Positions 42,802 to 51,804 of a stretch of 64,000 bases of DNA are shown piece after piece (within the stretch, counting starts at the first letter, position 1; every line of letters starts with the position of its first letter). Location of the stretch: the NCBI RefSeq assembly GCF_009906855.1, contig NZ_CP047650.1, positions 1,922,001 through 1,986,000 on the forward strand, written 5' to 3'. The notes beneath the pieces were generated by a model that made no database searches, was not told the origin of the DNA, and worked only from the letters and a program-made list of their open reading frames with translations. Source of the stretch: Xylophilus rhododendri (lineage in GTDB: Bacteria; Pseudomonadota; Gammaproteobacteria; Burkholderiales; Burkholderiaceae_C). Both the position numbers and the translations under genes were made by a program.

Positions 42802-45533
42802 TGCAGGCCGCTCTCTACCGGGACACACCTTCGGTCCGCGTCCGCGACAACCGCGGACTGACCGTTCGCCAGGTCGAATACAACCGCGCCGGCACGGAGG
42901 ACGACAGGCAGGTCCTCATCACGCAATCGGTTTTCGACCGCAGGGGCCAGCTGGCCGCGACCTGGGATCCGAGACTGTCCGCGCGCCGCATGCGGGGAGA
43001 AACCGTCGCGCCCAATCTGGCTTTCAGGCGCATGCTGTCCGGCCAGGCGATCCGGGTGGACAGTGTGGATGCGGGCACCCAGGTCGAATTGAGCCATATC
43101 GCGCAAGGCGTGCTGCTCCGCGTGGATGCCAGAAAGACCCGTGTCCGCACCGAATATGACGCACTCGGCCGCCCGACCGCGATTTTTCACACGGCGGCAG
43201 GCCTTGCCGAGCGCCGCATGGAACACATCGAATATGGCGCGGACCCACGGCAGAACAATTGCGGCCAGGTGATCCGGCACGACGACGGAGCAGGCAGCCT
43301 GGAGACGGGAATTTTCACCATCACCGGGCATCCCTTGAAGCAGGCCAGGCGATTGCCGAAGGCGCTGGATCCGGCCGCGAGCATGCCTTATGAAACGCGG
43401 TATCTGTACGACGCATTGGGACATGTCGTCGAGCAAACGGATGCCATGGGTCATCAGCGGATTTTTTCGCACGACCTGCAGGGCCGCCTGTCCGCAGTGG
43501 CACTGAGCCTGCGGGGCGGCCCGTCCCGGACCTTGGTCGATCGCATCGTTTATGACGCGACGGGTCGGCCATGCCGCGAGCATGCGGGCAATGGCGTGGT
43601 CACCGAATCGATTCACGACCCGTGCAGCGGGCGGCTCGTCCGCCTGAAATCCACACGCGGCCAGGAGGTGCTGCAGGATTTTGTCTATCGCCATGACCCG
43701 GTCGGCAATATCGTGCGGATCGAGGATATGGCGCAGCACAGCCGCCACCATGACAACAGCAGGATCGATCCGGTATTCACCTACCGTCATGACGCGCTCT
43801 ACCAGTTGATCGAAGCCACGGGCAGGGAAAGCCTGCAGGCCGGCGCGGATGACGGCCTCTTGCGCAACTACCGGCGCAACTGGTTCTACGATGCAGCGGG
43901 AAACCTGACGAAGATGGTGCACACCGCAGGCGCGGGCTCTTTCACCCAGGAGATGGATATCGGTCCCGGCTCCAACCGTTCCATCCTCCGGCAAACCGGC
44001 ATGCATCTGGCCGACGCATTCGACCCCAATGGCAATCCCTTGCTATCGGGTCCGGGACAAGCGCTGCACTGGAATTCCTTCAACCAGCTGGACCATGTTT
44101 GCACGGTCGAACGCGAGCAGGGGGAAGACGACAGGGAGTCTTATTTTTACGGCGGCGATCGCCAACGTGTCTGCAAACTCCGCAGCCGCCAGTCACCTGC
44201 GCTGCGGCATGAGGAACGCACGATCTACCTGCCCGGTATCGAGCTGAGAAAAAATGCTTCGGAAGAATTGCAGGTCATCAAGGTGCAGGCAGGCGCGCAC
44301 CATGTGCAGGTGCTGCATTGGGTGACGGCAGCGCCCGCCGGAATCGACAGGGACCAGATCCGCTACAGCCTGCGCGACCATCCGGGATCGAGCCAGCTGG
44401 AGACGAATCAGGAGGGGCGGATCTTGAGCCGCGAGGAATACTATCCCTTCGGCGGCACCTCGGTTTTCACCGCGCGCTCGGCCATCGAGGCCAAATACAA
44501 ATTCGTGCGGTATTCAGGCAAGGAGCGGGACGCCACCGGCCTTTACGATTTTGGTTTCCGGTATTACGCCCCTTGGCTGATGCGATGGTTGAGCCCGGAT
44601 CCCGGCGGCACCATCGATGGCCTGAACCTCTACCGGATGGTCAGGAACAATCCCCTCCGGTTCCGCGACGGAAATGGCTTGCAGCCCGACGCGATCGAGT
44701 CCGAGGCCACCGCTTCGCTGGCGACGCCGGAAGTGGGATTCTCGATCACCGATCTTTATCGGGCCGACCGGGGCGACCTGGTCTACGGTGTGGCCCAGGA
44801 GCGGGCGAAATACAACCGGGCGATTTTCCCGGCGTTCAGGCTGGATGCCCGCGACCATCCGCCGCTGGTGATCGATGTCTACAACAACGCGGTGACCGGC
44901 TCCATCTCGGAGGCCAATGCGCAGACGATCGGCGATTATTTCGACGACCCGCGAACACTGGCACGCAAGCTGCGCGTTCCGCAGAATTACCAGGAACTGG
45001 CCATGAACACCCGCAGAGGGCCGCATACCTTTCTGTGGGACAAGTATTTCGGAATCGGCGAACGCAACCGCAAATTCAACATACCCGCGCTGTACCGTGA
45101 AACCGCCAGGCATTACGGTTCGGATGAATATCACGCCCTGCATGTGGGCTTCGGCAATTCCGGCGTGGCGCCCAAGCTGCTGTGGAAACGCGGCAGCAAG
45201 CTGGGGATCGAAATCACCGCGAGCGAGGACAGTCCCAACCACCTGCACTTCATCCTCGATGGGATCGGCATGGAGGACGTGGTCCGCAAATCGGGCGGCA
45301 ACCGCCAGGGCAGTTCCATCACCGCCTCAGAACTGAGGTATGTGTTCCGCAACCGCCAAAGACTGGGCGACAAGGTCCACTTCTACCGCGGCGGCGAAGA
45401 GGTGAACGCACCGTGGGCCGACGATCCCCGGCTCTGGGCGGAGTACCAGCCGCGACACCAGGGCGGCCGCAAAGCGGCACGGACGGGAGCGAGATCGCCG
45501 TCCGTTTTCTCCTGCCTGTTCAGGACACGCTGA
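42801..45533 (+). CDS. TccC-like Tc toxin C subunit with unrecognised C-terminal tip
   Basis: This 910-residue second TccC-like protein starts at an ATG that overlaps the previous stop (TGATG). Its core closely follows the first copy (VRDNRGLTVRQVEYNR; KERDATGLYDFGFRYY; WLSPDPGGTIDG; GLNLYRMVRNNPL). The expected self-cleavage point is Leu627-Gln628. The tip of 283 residues has no motif I recognise; notable segments are LVYGVAQERAKYNRAIFP, FLWDKYFGIGERNRKF, KLGIEITASEDSPNHLHF, GSSITASELRYVFRNRQRL and a basic end. The tip is probably a distinct toxic domain, by analogy with its neighbour. No immunity gene is obvious, as expected for toxins delivered to eukaryotic cells. Confidence 0.88.
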   Translation: MQAALYRDTPSVRVRDNRGLTVRQVEYNRAGTEDDRQVLITQSVFDRRGQLAATWDPRLSARRMRGETVAPNLAFRRMLSGQAIRVDSVDAGTQVELSHIAQGVLLRVDARKTRVRTEYDALGRPTAIFHTAAGLAERRMEHIEYGADPRQNNCGQVIRHDDGAGSLETGIFTITGHPLKQARRLPKALDPAASMPYETRYLYDALGHVVEQTDAMGHQRIFSHDLQGRLSAVALSLRGGPSRTLVDRIVYDATGRPCREHAGNGVVTESIHDPCSGRLVRLKSTRGQEVLQDFVYRHDPVGNIVRIEDMAQHSRHHDNSRIDPVFTYRHDALYQLIEATGRESLQAGADDGLLRNYRRNWFYDAAGNLTKMVHTAGAGSFTQEMDIGPGSNRSILRQTGMHLADAFDPNGNPLLSGPGQALHWNSFNQLDHVCTVEREQGEDDRESYFYGGDRQRVCKLRSRQSPALRHEERTIYLPGIELRKNASEELQVIKVQAGAHHVQVLHWVTAAPAGIDRDQIRYSLRDHPGSSQLETNQEGRILSREEYYPFGGTSVFTARSAIEAKYKFVRYSGKERDATGLYDFGFRYYAPWLMRWLSPDPGGTIDGLNLYRMVRNNPLRFRDGNGLQPDAIESEATASLATPEVGFSITDLYRADRGDLVYGVAQERAKYNRAIFPAFRLDARDHPPLVIDVYNNAVTGSISEANAQTIGDYFDDPRTLARKLRVPQNYQELAMNTRRGPHTFLWDKYFGIGERNRKFNIPALYRETARHYGSDEYHALHVGFGNSGVAPKLLWKRGSKLGIEITASEDSPNHLHFILDGIGMEDVVRKSGGNRQGSSITASELRYVFRNRQRLGDKVHFYRGGEEVNAPWADDPRLWAEYQPRHQGGRKAARTGARSPSVFSCLFRTR

Positions 45534-45534
45534 T

Positions 45535-46929
45535 TCAGCGCCTGCCCGCCTCGGCCAGTTCGAGCGCCAGACGGTTGTGGCGCTCCACCAGGGGCTCCAG
45601 TTCCACCGTGGTGAACCGGCCCTGGCGCACCACGACCCGGCCGTTGACCACCGTGTAGGCCGCGGGCGCGCTGGCGCACAGCAGCAGCGAACCCACCGGG
45701 TCGTGCACCGCGCCGCCAGCGAAACCCAGGCTGGACAGGTTGAACAGGGCCAGGTCGGCGCAGTAGCCGGGCGCGATCTGGCCGATGTCGTGGGACCGTC
45801 CCAGCACCCTGGCGCCGCCGCGGGTTGCCAGGGCCAGGGCATCGCGGGCCGTCATCTCGGCCGGGCCCCGGTCGCAGCCGAAGGGCTCGAGAGCGCGGCC
45901 GACTCGGGCCAGCAACATGGCCTGCCGCGCCTCGCCCAGCAGGTGGGCGCCGTCGTTGCTGGCGCTGCCGTCCACGCCCAGGCCGACCGGCACGCCGGCA
46001 TCGAGTATGCGGCGCACCGGCGCGATGCCCGAGGCCAGGCGCATGTTGCTGCAGGGGCAGTGGGCCACGCCGGTGCCGCTGCGGGCGAAGAGGCCTATGC
46101 CGGCGGCATCGAGCTTCACGCAGTGTGCATGCCAGACATCCGCGCCCAGCCAGCCGAGCGACTCGGCGTATTCGGCCGGCGTGGCGCCGAACTTCTCGCG
46201 GCTGTAGGCGATGTCGTGGTCGTTCTCGGCCAGGTGGGTGTGCAGGCGCACGCCGTAGGCGCGGGCGAGTTCGGCGCTGTCGCGCATCAGCTCGCGGCTG
46301 ACGCTGAAGGGCGAGCAGGGCGCGACCGCCACCTGGGTCATGGCGCCGTGGGCGGCGTCGTGCCAGGTTTCGATCAGACGGCGGGTGTCGTGCAGGATGG
46401 CGTCCTCGCGCTCCACCACCGCATCCGGCGGCAGGCCGCCCTGGCTCTGTCCCACACTCATGCTGCCGCGCGAGGCGGTGAAACGCATGCCGATCTCCCG
46501 CGCGGCCTCGATGCTGTCGTCCAGCCGCACGCCGTTGGGATAGAGGTAGAGATGGTCGCTGCTGGTGGTGCAGCCCGACAGCAGCAGTTCGGCCATCGCC
46601 ACCTGGGTGGACACCCGCACCATCTCGGGCGTGAGCCCGGCCCAGATCGGATAGAGGCCGCGCAGCCAGGAGAACAGCTCGGCATCCTGCACCGCCGGAA
46701 TCGCCCGGGTGAGCGACTGGTACATGTGATGATGGGTGTTGACCAGGCCGGGTACCACCAGGTGGCCGCGTGCGTCGATCACCTCGTCGGCCATCAGCGG
46801 CATCGCATCGGCCGCGCCGATCTGCTCGATGGTGTGGCCGCGCACCAGGATGGAGGCGTTGCGCAGCTCGGTGCCCGCGTCGTCCTGCGTGGCGATGCAG
46901 GCGGCGTTGCGGATCAGCAGGGTCTTCAT
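45535..46929 (-). CDS. 8-oxoguanine deaminase-like amidohydrolase
   Basis: This 464-residue amidohydrolase has the metal-binding NTHHHMYQSLTRA, HTHLAENDHD, WHAHCVKL and GVDGSASND, all characteristic of the 8-oxoguanine deaminase / atrazine chlorohydrolase group, with typical length. Conversion of 8-oxoguanine (or a related purine) to urate would feed the adjacent urate pathway. Its ATG overlaps the stop codon of puuD by four bases, so it is co-translated with it. It is convergent with the second tccC gene, separated by one base. Confidence 0.88.
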   Translation of the reverse strand: MKTLLIRNAACIATQDDAGTELRNASILVRGHTIEQIGAADAMPLMADEVIDARGHLVVPGLVNTHHHMYQSLTRAIPAVQDAELFSWLRGLYPIWAGLTPEMVRVSTQVAMAELLLSGCTTSSDHLYLYPNGVRLDDSIEAAREIGMRFTASRGSMSVGQSQGGLPPDAVVEREDAILHDTRRLIETWHDAAHGAMTQVAVAPCSPFSVSRELMRDSAELARAYGVRLHTHLAENDHDIAYSREKFGATPAEYAESLGWLGADVWHAHCVKLDAAGIGLFARSGTGVAHCPCSNMRLASGIAPVRRILDAGVPVGLGVDGSASNDGAHLLGEARQAMLLARVGRALEPFGCDRGPAEMTARDALALATRGGARVLGRSHDIGQIAPGYCADLALFNLSSLGFAGGAVHDPVGSLLLCASAPAAYTVVNGRVVVRQGRFTTVELEPLVERHNRLALELAEAGRR

Positions 46930-48134
46930 AGGGCGATGCTGGCGCCGGACTGGAACCAGCGGCCGATCAGGGCGCGCTCGGCATCGGTGATGCCGGTGGC
47001 GTTGTTCAGCGGCATGGTCTTCATCACCACCGCCTGCTGGTAGACCGCGTCGGCGTGCTGCTTCAGGCCCTCGGGCGAATCCAGGCGCACGTTCTTCATC
47101 TGCATGGTGGCGCCGTGGCACATGTAGCAGCGTTGCTCCAGCACGGCCTTGACCTGGGCGTAGCCGGCCGGTGCGGCGGCTTCCTGCGCGGACAGCGGCG
47201 CCACCGGCGCCGGCCGCAGCCACCAGATGACGGCGGCGATCACCGCCACGCCCACCAGCGCATAGGCCACCGGATGCCGGTTGCGACCCAGCTTGTAGCC
47301 ATGGCGCAGCACGAAGAACTGGCGGATCGCCGCGCCCGCGAACATCATCAGGATCAGCACCAGCCAGTTCTGCGGATGGCCGTAGGTGAAGCTGTAGTGG
47401 TTGGACAGCATCGCGAAGATCACCGGCAGCGTGAAGTAGGTGTTGTGCACGCTGCGCTGCTTGCCGCGCTGGCCGTGGATCGGGTCCACGGGACGTCCGG
47501 CCTTGATGGACGCCATCACCTGCTTCTGGCCGGGGATGATCCAGAAGAAGACATTGGCGCTCATGGTGGTGGCCAGCATCGCGCCCACCAGCAGGAAGGC
47601 CGCCCGGCCGGCGAACCAGTGGCAGGCCAGCCAGGAGGCGATGCACACCAGCACCAGCAGGATGGCGCCCACGATGGCATCGCCATTCTTGCGTTTGCCG
47701 AAGGTCTGGCAGACGAAGTCGTAGAGCATCCAGAACACCACCAGGAAGGACAGCGCCACGGCGACGGCCGCGCCCGGCTGCCAGTCCATCAGCGACTTAT
47801 CGACCAGGTAGGTGCCGGCGTTCCAGAGATAGCTCACGGTGAACAGCGAGAAGCCGCTCAGCCAGGTGCTGTAGCTCTCCCAGAAGAACCAGTGCAGGTG
47901 CTTGGGCAACGCGGGCGGCTGCACCTGGTACTTCACCGGGTGGTAGAAACCGCCGCCATGCACCGCCCAGAGTTCGCCGGTGGCGCCCTCGCCGCGCAGC
48001 TTTTCCTCCTCGGGGGTGGTGAGGCTGCTGTCGAGAAAGACGAAGTAGAAGGACGACCCCACCCAGGCGATCGCGGTGATGACGTGGACCCAGCGCAGCA
48101 GCAGGTTGGCCCAGTCGAGAAGATAGCTTTCCAT
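46926..48134 (-). CDS. puuD: Urate hydroxylase PuuD with C-terminal cytochrome c domain
   Basis: This 402-residue membrane protein belongs to the PuuD family, which oxidises urate to 5-hydroxyisourate at the membrane. Visible features are the N-terminal ANLLLRWVHVITAIAWVGSS, HGGGFYHPVKYQV, FWESYSTWLSGF and about eight helices. A periplasmic class-I cytochrome c tail carries CYMCH (heme motif) and a Met-rich ligand region (KTMPLNN). A GntR-type operator-like site lies 117 bp upstream. It is followed by the 8-oxoguanine deaminase gene with an ATGA overlap. HIU hydrolase, OHCU decarboxylase and allantoinase genes nearby complete the path. Confidence 0.92.
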   Translation of the reverse strand: MESYLLDWANLLLRWVHVITAIAWVGSSFYFVFLDSSLTTPEEEKLRGEGATGELWAVHGGGFYHPVKYQVQPPALPKHLHWFFWESYSTWLSGFSLFTVSYLWNAGTYLVDKSLMDWQPGAAVAVALSFLVVFWMLYDFVCQTFGKRKNGDAIVGAILLVLVCIASWLACHWFAGRAAFLLVGAMLATTMSANVFFWIIPGQKQVMASIKAGRPVDPIHGQRGKQRSVHNTYFTLPVIFAMLSNHYSFTYGHPQNWLVLILMMFAGAAIRQFFVLRHGYKLGRNRHPVAYALVGVAVIAAVIWWLRPAPVAPLSAQEAAAPAGYAQVKAVLEQRCYMCHGATMQMKNVRLDSPEGLKQHADAVYQQAVVMKTMPLNNATGITDAERALIGRWFQSGASIAL

Positions 48135-48250
48135 CGGTCCTGACCTTGAACTGCTCACCACTGCGGGCGCTCTGAGCAGCATGGGCCGCGAACCGGGGTC
48201 ATCGTGGAAGAAAACCCATGCTCCGCTGCGGCCGGAATTTTTGTGCGCGC

Positions 48251-48265
48251 GAGTGTATACAAAAA
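48251..48265. promoter_or_regulatory. GntR operator-like site upstream of puuD
   Basis: GAGTGTATACAAAAA occurs here, 117-131 bp upstream of the puuD start and about 7 bp past the end of the xdhC gene. It shares GTGTATACA and the 8-bp palindrome TGTATACA with the perfect operator at 50109-50126. I infer that the local GntR regulator controls both promoters. The match is partial on one side. Confidence 0.5.
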
Positions 48266-48271
48266 GCTGGC

Positions 48272-49099
48272 TTACGGCCCGCGCGCTGCTTCCAGCGTTT
48301 GCAATAACTGTGCCGCCACCGCCACGGCGATCACCTCGGGCTCCTTGCCGTGGATGCCGGGCACGCCGATGGGGCAGGTCACGTGCTGCAGTTCTGCCTC
48401 GGTGAAGCCGCGGGCCAGCAGGCGGCTGCGGAAGGTGGCCCATTTGGTTTTGCTGCCGATCAGGCCGATGAAAGGCAGGTCGCCGCGGCTGCGCTGGCGC
48501 TGCAGGCAGGCGGCGACCACGTCCAGGTCCTCGGCATGGCTGAAGCTCATGATCAGCACCCGCGATTGCGGCGCCAGGCCGGGCACGGCGGCATGGACGG
48601 GGTCGGAATGCTCGCAGACGAGGTCGCCGTCGCCCTGGGCCACGTCCAGCGGGAAGATCTCGTCGCGGCTGTCGATCCAGCTCAGCGAGAAGGGCAGCGC
48701 GGCCAGCACCCGCGCCAGGGCGGCTCCGACATGGCCGCCGCCGAACAGGGCCACGGGCACCTGCCGGCCGGCCAGGCGCGAGCGCAAAGCCGGGATGTCG
48801 TCCTGCCCGACGGCGGTGTAGCGCAGGAAGACCACGCCGCCGCAGCACTGGCCGAGCGAGGGGCCCAGGGCGTAGCGCCGCAGCGGCTCGCCCGCCGGGC
48901 CGCCGTCCAGCAGGCGCCGCGCTTCGGCGATGGCATCGAATTCGAGCCGCCCTCCGCCGATGGTGGCCACGGTGCGGTCGGCGAAGACGGCCATCCAGGT
49001 GCCGGCCTCGCGCGGCGCCGATCCCTGGGTGGATTCGACCTCGACCAGCACCGCCCTTTCATCCACCAGGGCCGACAGCAGGCGGCGCAGCGCGCTCAT
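48272..49099 (-). CDS. xdhC: Xanthine dehydrogenase accessory protein XdhC
   Basis: This 275-residue protein is XdhC, the chaperone that binds molybdenum cofactor, protects its sulfurated form and inserts it into xanthine dehydrogenase. Evidence includes LVEVESTQGSAPREAG, IGGGRLEFDAI, FGGGHVGAAL, SFSHAEDL, GLIGSKTKWATF and the C-terminal CPIGVPGIHGKEPEVIAVAVAAQ pattern (shown in parts). The xdhA and xdhB genes are not in the window. It is placed upstream of puuD with a 137-bp gap that contains a possible operator, so it may be transcribed separately. Confidence 0.9.
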   Translation of the reverse strand: MSALRRLLSALVDERAVLVEVESTQGSAPREAGTWMAVFADRTVATIGGGRLEFDAIAEARRLLDGGPAGEPLRRYALGPSLGQCCGGVVFLRYTAVGQDDIPALRSRLAGRQVPVALFGGGHVGAALARVLAALPFSLSWIDSRDEIFPLDVAQGDGDLVCEHSDPVHAAVPGLAPQSRVLIMSFSHAEDLDVVAACLQRQRSRGDLPFIGLIGSKTKWATFRSRLLARGFTEAELQHVTCPIGVPGIHGKEPEVIAVAVAAQLLQTLEAARGP

Positions 49100-49152
49100 G
49101 CGGGCAAGCCCCTGCCCGACAGGGCCTTCGACTGCTGCCACACTAGCCGCCT

Positions 49153-49665
49153 ATGTCCGTACCCCGTTCGCTGCTCCGCCGCATCGCCGCGCTGTTCGGC
49201 GGCATCGCCGCCCTGCTCGCGTCCTGCCGCTCCGCCCCGCCCGACCTGGTGCCGCCGGCCGCCACCGACCAGCCGGCGCCGGCGGTGATAGGCCCCATCC
49301 CCGGCAACAAGGGATCGGCCCGCATCTCCGCGGCCACCACCGAACGCGCCTACCGGCAGGACGGCGCCTCGCACCTCTACGGCCTGAACGCCGAACGCAT
49401 CTACAAGGGGCAGCTGCCGCCGCTGCTCTACGCCATCGGCACCTTGCAGGTGCATCTGGACGCCACCGGCCGGGTCACCGGCCTGAGCTGGATGCGGGCG
49501 CCGCGCCATGCGCCGGAAGTCATCAAGGAGATCGAGGCGACCGTGCGCCGCGCCTCGCCCTTTCCCGCGCCGGCGCGTATCGGCCGCATGACCTATACCG
49601 ACACCTGGCTCTGGGACAAGAGCGGCAAGTTCCAGCTCGATACCCTGACCGAAGGCCAACGCTAG
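49153..49665 (+). CDS. Predicted lipoprotein with TonB-like C-terminal domain
   Basis: This 170-residue protein has a signal peptide with a lipobox (LLASC; Cys near residue 25), a Pro-rich linker, and a folded C-terminal part (about 75-165). GTLQVHLDATGRVTGLSWMRAP resembles the TonB C-terminal/energy-transducer fold. It lies between the divergent xdhC and the convergent HIU hydrolase gene and does not obviously belong to purine breakdown. Function unknown. Confidence 0.72.
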   Translation: MSVPRSLLRRIAALFGGIAALLASCRSAPPDLVPPAATDQPAPAVIGPIPGNKGSARISAATTERAYRQDGASHLYGLNAERIYKGQLPPLLYAIGTLQVHLDATGRVTGLSWMRAPRHAPEVIKEIEATVRRASPFPAPARIGRMTYTDTWLWDKSGKFQLDTLTEGQR

Positions 49666-49678
49666 TCCCCTGCCCGCT

Positions 49679-50029
49679 TCAGGAGCCGCGGTAGGTCGAA
49701 TAGGCCCAGGGGCTGACCAGCAGCGGCACGTGGTAGTGCTGGGCGGCATCGGCCACGCCGAAATCGAGCTGGACCCTGCCCAGGAAACTGGGCTGCGGCA
49801 GCGCCACGCCGCGCGCCGCGAAATACGCCGCCACCTCGAAGACCAGGCGGTAGGTGCCGGTGCGCAGGGAGTCGGCATCGAACAGCGGCGTGGCGGTGCG
49901 GCCGTCCGCGTTGAGGGTGTGGCGCTGCAGCAGCGTGGCCTGGTCGCCTTCGGTGCGGTACAGCGTCACCGCCATGCCTTCGGCCGGGCAGCCGTGCATG
50001 GTGTCGAGAACGTGGGTGCTGAGGCCCAT
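49679..50029 (-). CDS. uraH: 5-hydroxyisourate hydrolase (transthyretin-like)
   Basis: This 116-residue protein is HIU hydrolase (UraH). Signature segments are LSTHVLDTMHGCPAEGM at the N-terminus, LFDADSLRTGTYRLVFE, the motif YHVPLLVSPWAYSTYRGS and the strictly conserved C-terminal YRGS. It converts the PuuD product 5-hydroxyisourate to OHCU. It lies divergent from the GntR gene, with the perfect palindromic operator 80 bp upstream of its start, so it is probably controlled by that regulator. Confidence 0.95.
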   Translation of the reverse strand: MGLSTHVLDTMHGCPAEGMAVTLYRTEGDQATLLQRHTLNADGRTATPLFDADSLRTGTYRLVFEVAAYFAARGVALPQPSFLGRVQLDFGVADAAQHYHVPLLVSPWAYSTYRGS

Positions 50030-50108
50030 CGGAATGCTCCTTGCTTGTATCGAATCCCATACCGTAACCGCCTGGAGAGCCTGCTCTCCGCGGCACTCAC
50101 GGTCGACC

Positions 50109-50126
50109 AAAAGTGTATACACTTTT
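50109..50126. promoter_or_regulatory. Perfect 18-bp palindromic operator for the GntR regulator
   Basis: AAAAGTGTATACACTTTT is a perfect palindrome placed in the 127-bp gap between uraH (start 50029, minus) and the GntR gene (start 50157, plus). It is 30 bp upstream of the regulator start. FadR-type GntR proteins bind symmetric sites of this kind. A related sequence, GTGTATACA, recurs upstream of puuD at 48253. Symmetry and position support operator function; the binding itself is inferred. Confidence 0.75.
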
Positions 50127-50156
50127 AACTTCCTGCCAGGACAGATCCTCACCTTC

Positions 50157-50837
50157 ATGCAGACCACCCCCACCGGCTCCACGACCGCCGCGATCGTCGA
50201 ATCGCTCACCCGGGCCATCGTGGAGCACCGGCTCCATCCGGGCGCCAAGCTGGCCGAGCAGAAGCTGGCCGACCATTTCGGCGTGTCCCGCACCCTGGTG
50301 AGGCAAGCTTTGTTCCAGCTCGCGCAGAACCGCCTGGTGCGGCTGGAGCCTGCGCGCGGGGCCTTCGTCTCGGCGCCGTCTGCCGACGAGGCCCGCCAGG
50401 TCTTCGCGGTGCGCCGCATGCTCGAAGCGGGCATGGCGCGCGATTTCGTGCGCGGCTCCACCCCCGCCCGCATCAAGGCCCTGAAGCAGCATGTGGCGCT
50501 GGAAAAGGCCGCCGTCGAACGCGAGGACGTGGCCGACCGCACCGCCCTGCTGGGCGACTTCCATGTGCGCATGGCCGAGCTGATGGGCAACACCGTGCTG
50601 GCGCAGCTGCTCGACGACCTGATCTCGCGCTGCGCCCTCATCACCCTGATGTACCAGTCCTCCGCCGCCGCCACCCATTCCTACGAGGAGCATGCCGAGA
50701 TCGTGAAGGCCCTGGCCGCACGCGACGGCGAGCTGGCCGCGCGGCTGATGGACGAACACCTGCGGCATGTCGAGGAGAACCTGGCCTTCGACCGCCGCCC
50801 GCCGAGCAACGACATCGCCAAGGCGCTCGCCGCCTGA
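50157..50837 (+). CDS. GntR family (FadR-like) regulator of purine degradation
   Basis: This 226-residue regulator has an N-terminal winged helix (about 10-75; AIVEHRLHPGAKLAEQKLAD, HFGVSRTLVRQALFQLAQNR) and an all-helical FCD effector domain (about 90-210; EEHAEIVKALAARDGELAARLMDEHL in parts, with metal-ligand-type Asp/His residues). It sits at the head of the puuE genes and divergent from uraH, so it probably represses the pathway and senses an intermediate such as urate or allantoin. It may also regulate itself through the palindrome at 50109. Confidence 0.92.
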   Translation: MQTTPTGSTTAAIVESLTRAIVEHRLHPGAKLAEQKLADHFGVSRTLVRQALFQLAQNRLVRLEPARGAFVSAPSADEARQVFAVRRMLEAGMARDFVRGSTPARIKALKQHVALEKAAVEREDVADRTALLGDFHVRMAELMGNTVLAQLLDDLISRCALITLMYQSSAAATHSYEEHAEIVKALAARDGELAARLMDEHLRHVEENLAFDRRPPSNDIAKALAA

Positions 50838-50853
50838 GCCCCGCACCACGACC

Positions 50854-51804
50854 ATGGCCCAGAACTTCGACACCACCCTGCCCTATCCCCGCGACCTGGT
50901 CGGCTACGGCCGCAACCCGCCGCAGGCCCGCTGGCCCGGCAAGGCACGCATCGCCGTGCAGTTCGTGCTGAACTACGAGGAAGGCGGCGAGAACGCCACG
51001 CTGCACGGCGACCCCGGCTCCGAGCAGTTCCTCTCCGAGATGTTCAACCCGGCCTCCTATCCGGACCGGCACCTGAGCATGGAGAGCATCTACGAATACG
51101 GCTCGCGTGTGGGCGTGTGGCGCATCCTGCGCGAGTTCGAGAAACGCGGCCTGCCGCTGACCGTGTTCGGCGTGGGCATGGCCCTGCAGCGCCATCCGGA
51201 GCTGGCGCGTGCCTTCGGCGAGCTGGGCCACGAGATCGCCTGCCACGGCTGGCGCTGGATCCACTACCAGGGCATGGACGAGGCGCAGGAGCGCGAACAC
51301 ATGCGCCTGGGCCTGGACGCCATCGAGCAGCTCACCGGCACCCGCCCCCTGGGCTGGTACACCGGCCGCGACAGCCCCAACACCCGCCGCCTGCTGGCCG
51401 ACGAGGGCAGCACGCTCTACGACAGCGACAACTATGGCGACGACCTGCCCTTCTGGATGAAGGTGGCGCGCAGCGACGGCCGGGTGGTGCCGCGCCTCGT
51501 CCTGCCCTACACCCTCGACACCAACGACATGCGTTTCGCCATGCCCCAGGGCTTCGTGCAGGCCGAGGATTTCTTCATCTACCTGCGCGACAGCTTCGAT
51601 GCGCTCTACGCCGAGGGCGCCGAGACGCCGCGCATGCTCAGCATCGGCATGCACTGCCGGCTGCTGGGCCGGCCGGGCCGGCTGGTGGCGCTGCAGAAGT
51701 TCCTCGACCACATCGCCAGGCATGACCGCGTCTGGGTCTGCCGCCGCCTCGACATCGCCCGCCACTGGATGGCCGAACACCCCTACCAGGAGGCTGCATC
51801 GTGA
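50854..51804 (+). CDS. puuE: Allantoinase PuuE
   Basis: This 316-residue polysaccharide-deacetylase-fold protein is a PuuE-type allantoinase, which hydrolyses allantoin to allantoate without the usual amidohydrolase fold. Supporting segments are YPRDLVGYGRNPPQARWPG, IAVQFVLNYEEGGENATLHGD, GHEIACHGWRWIHYQGM, GWYTGRDSPNTRRLL and YGDDLPFW. It is 16 bp after the regulator gene, and its TGA overlaps the GTG start of the next gene. Confidence 0.95.
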   Translation: MAQNFDTTLPYPRDLVGYGRNPPQARWPGKARIAVQFVLNYEEGGENATLHGDPGSEQFLSEMFNPASYPDRHLSMESIYEYGSRVGVWRILREFEKRGLPLTVFGVGMALQRHPELARAFGELGHEIACHGWRWIHYQGMDEAQEREHMRLGLDAIEQLTGTRPLGWYTGRDSPNTRRLLADEGSTLYDSDNYGDDLPFWMKVARSDGRVVPRLVLPYTLDTNDMRFAMPQGFVQAEDFFIYLRDSFDALYAEGAETPRMLSIGMHCRLLGRPGRLVALQKFLDHIARHDRVWVCRRLDIARHWMAEHPYQEAAS

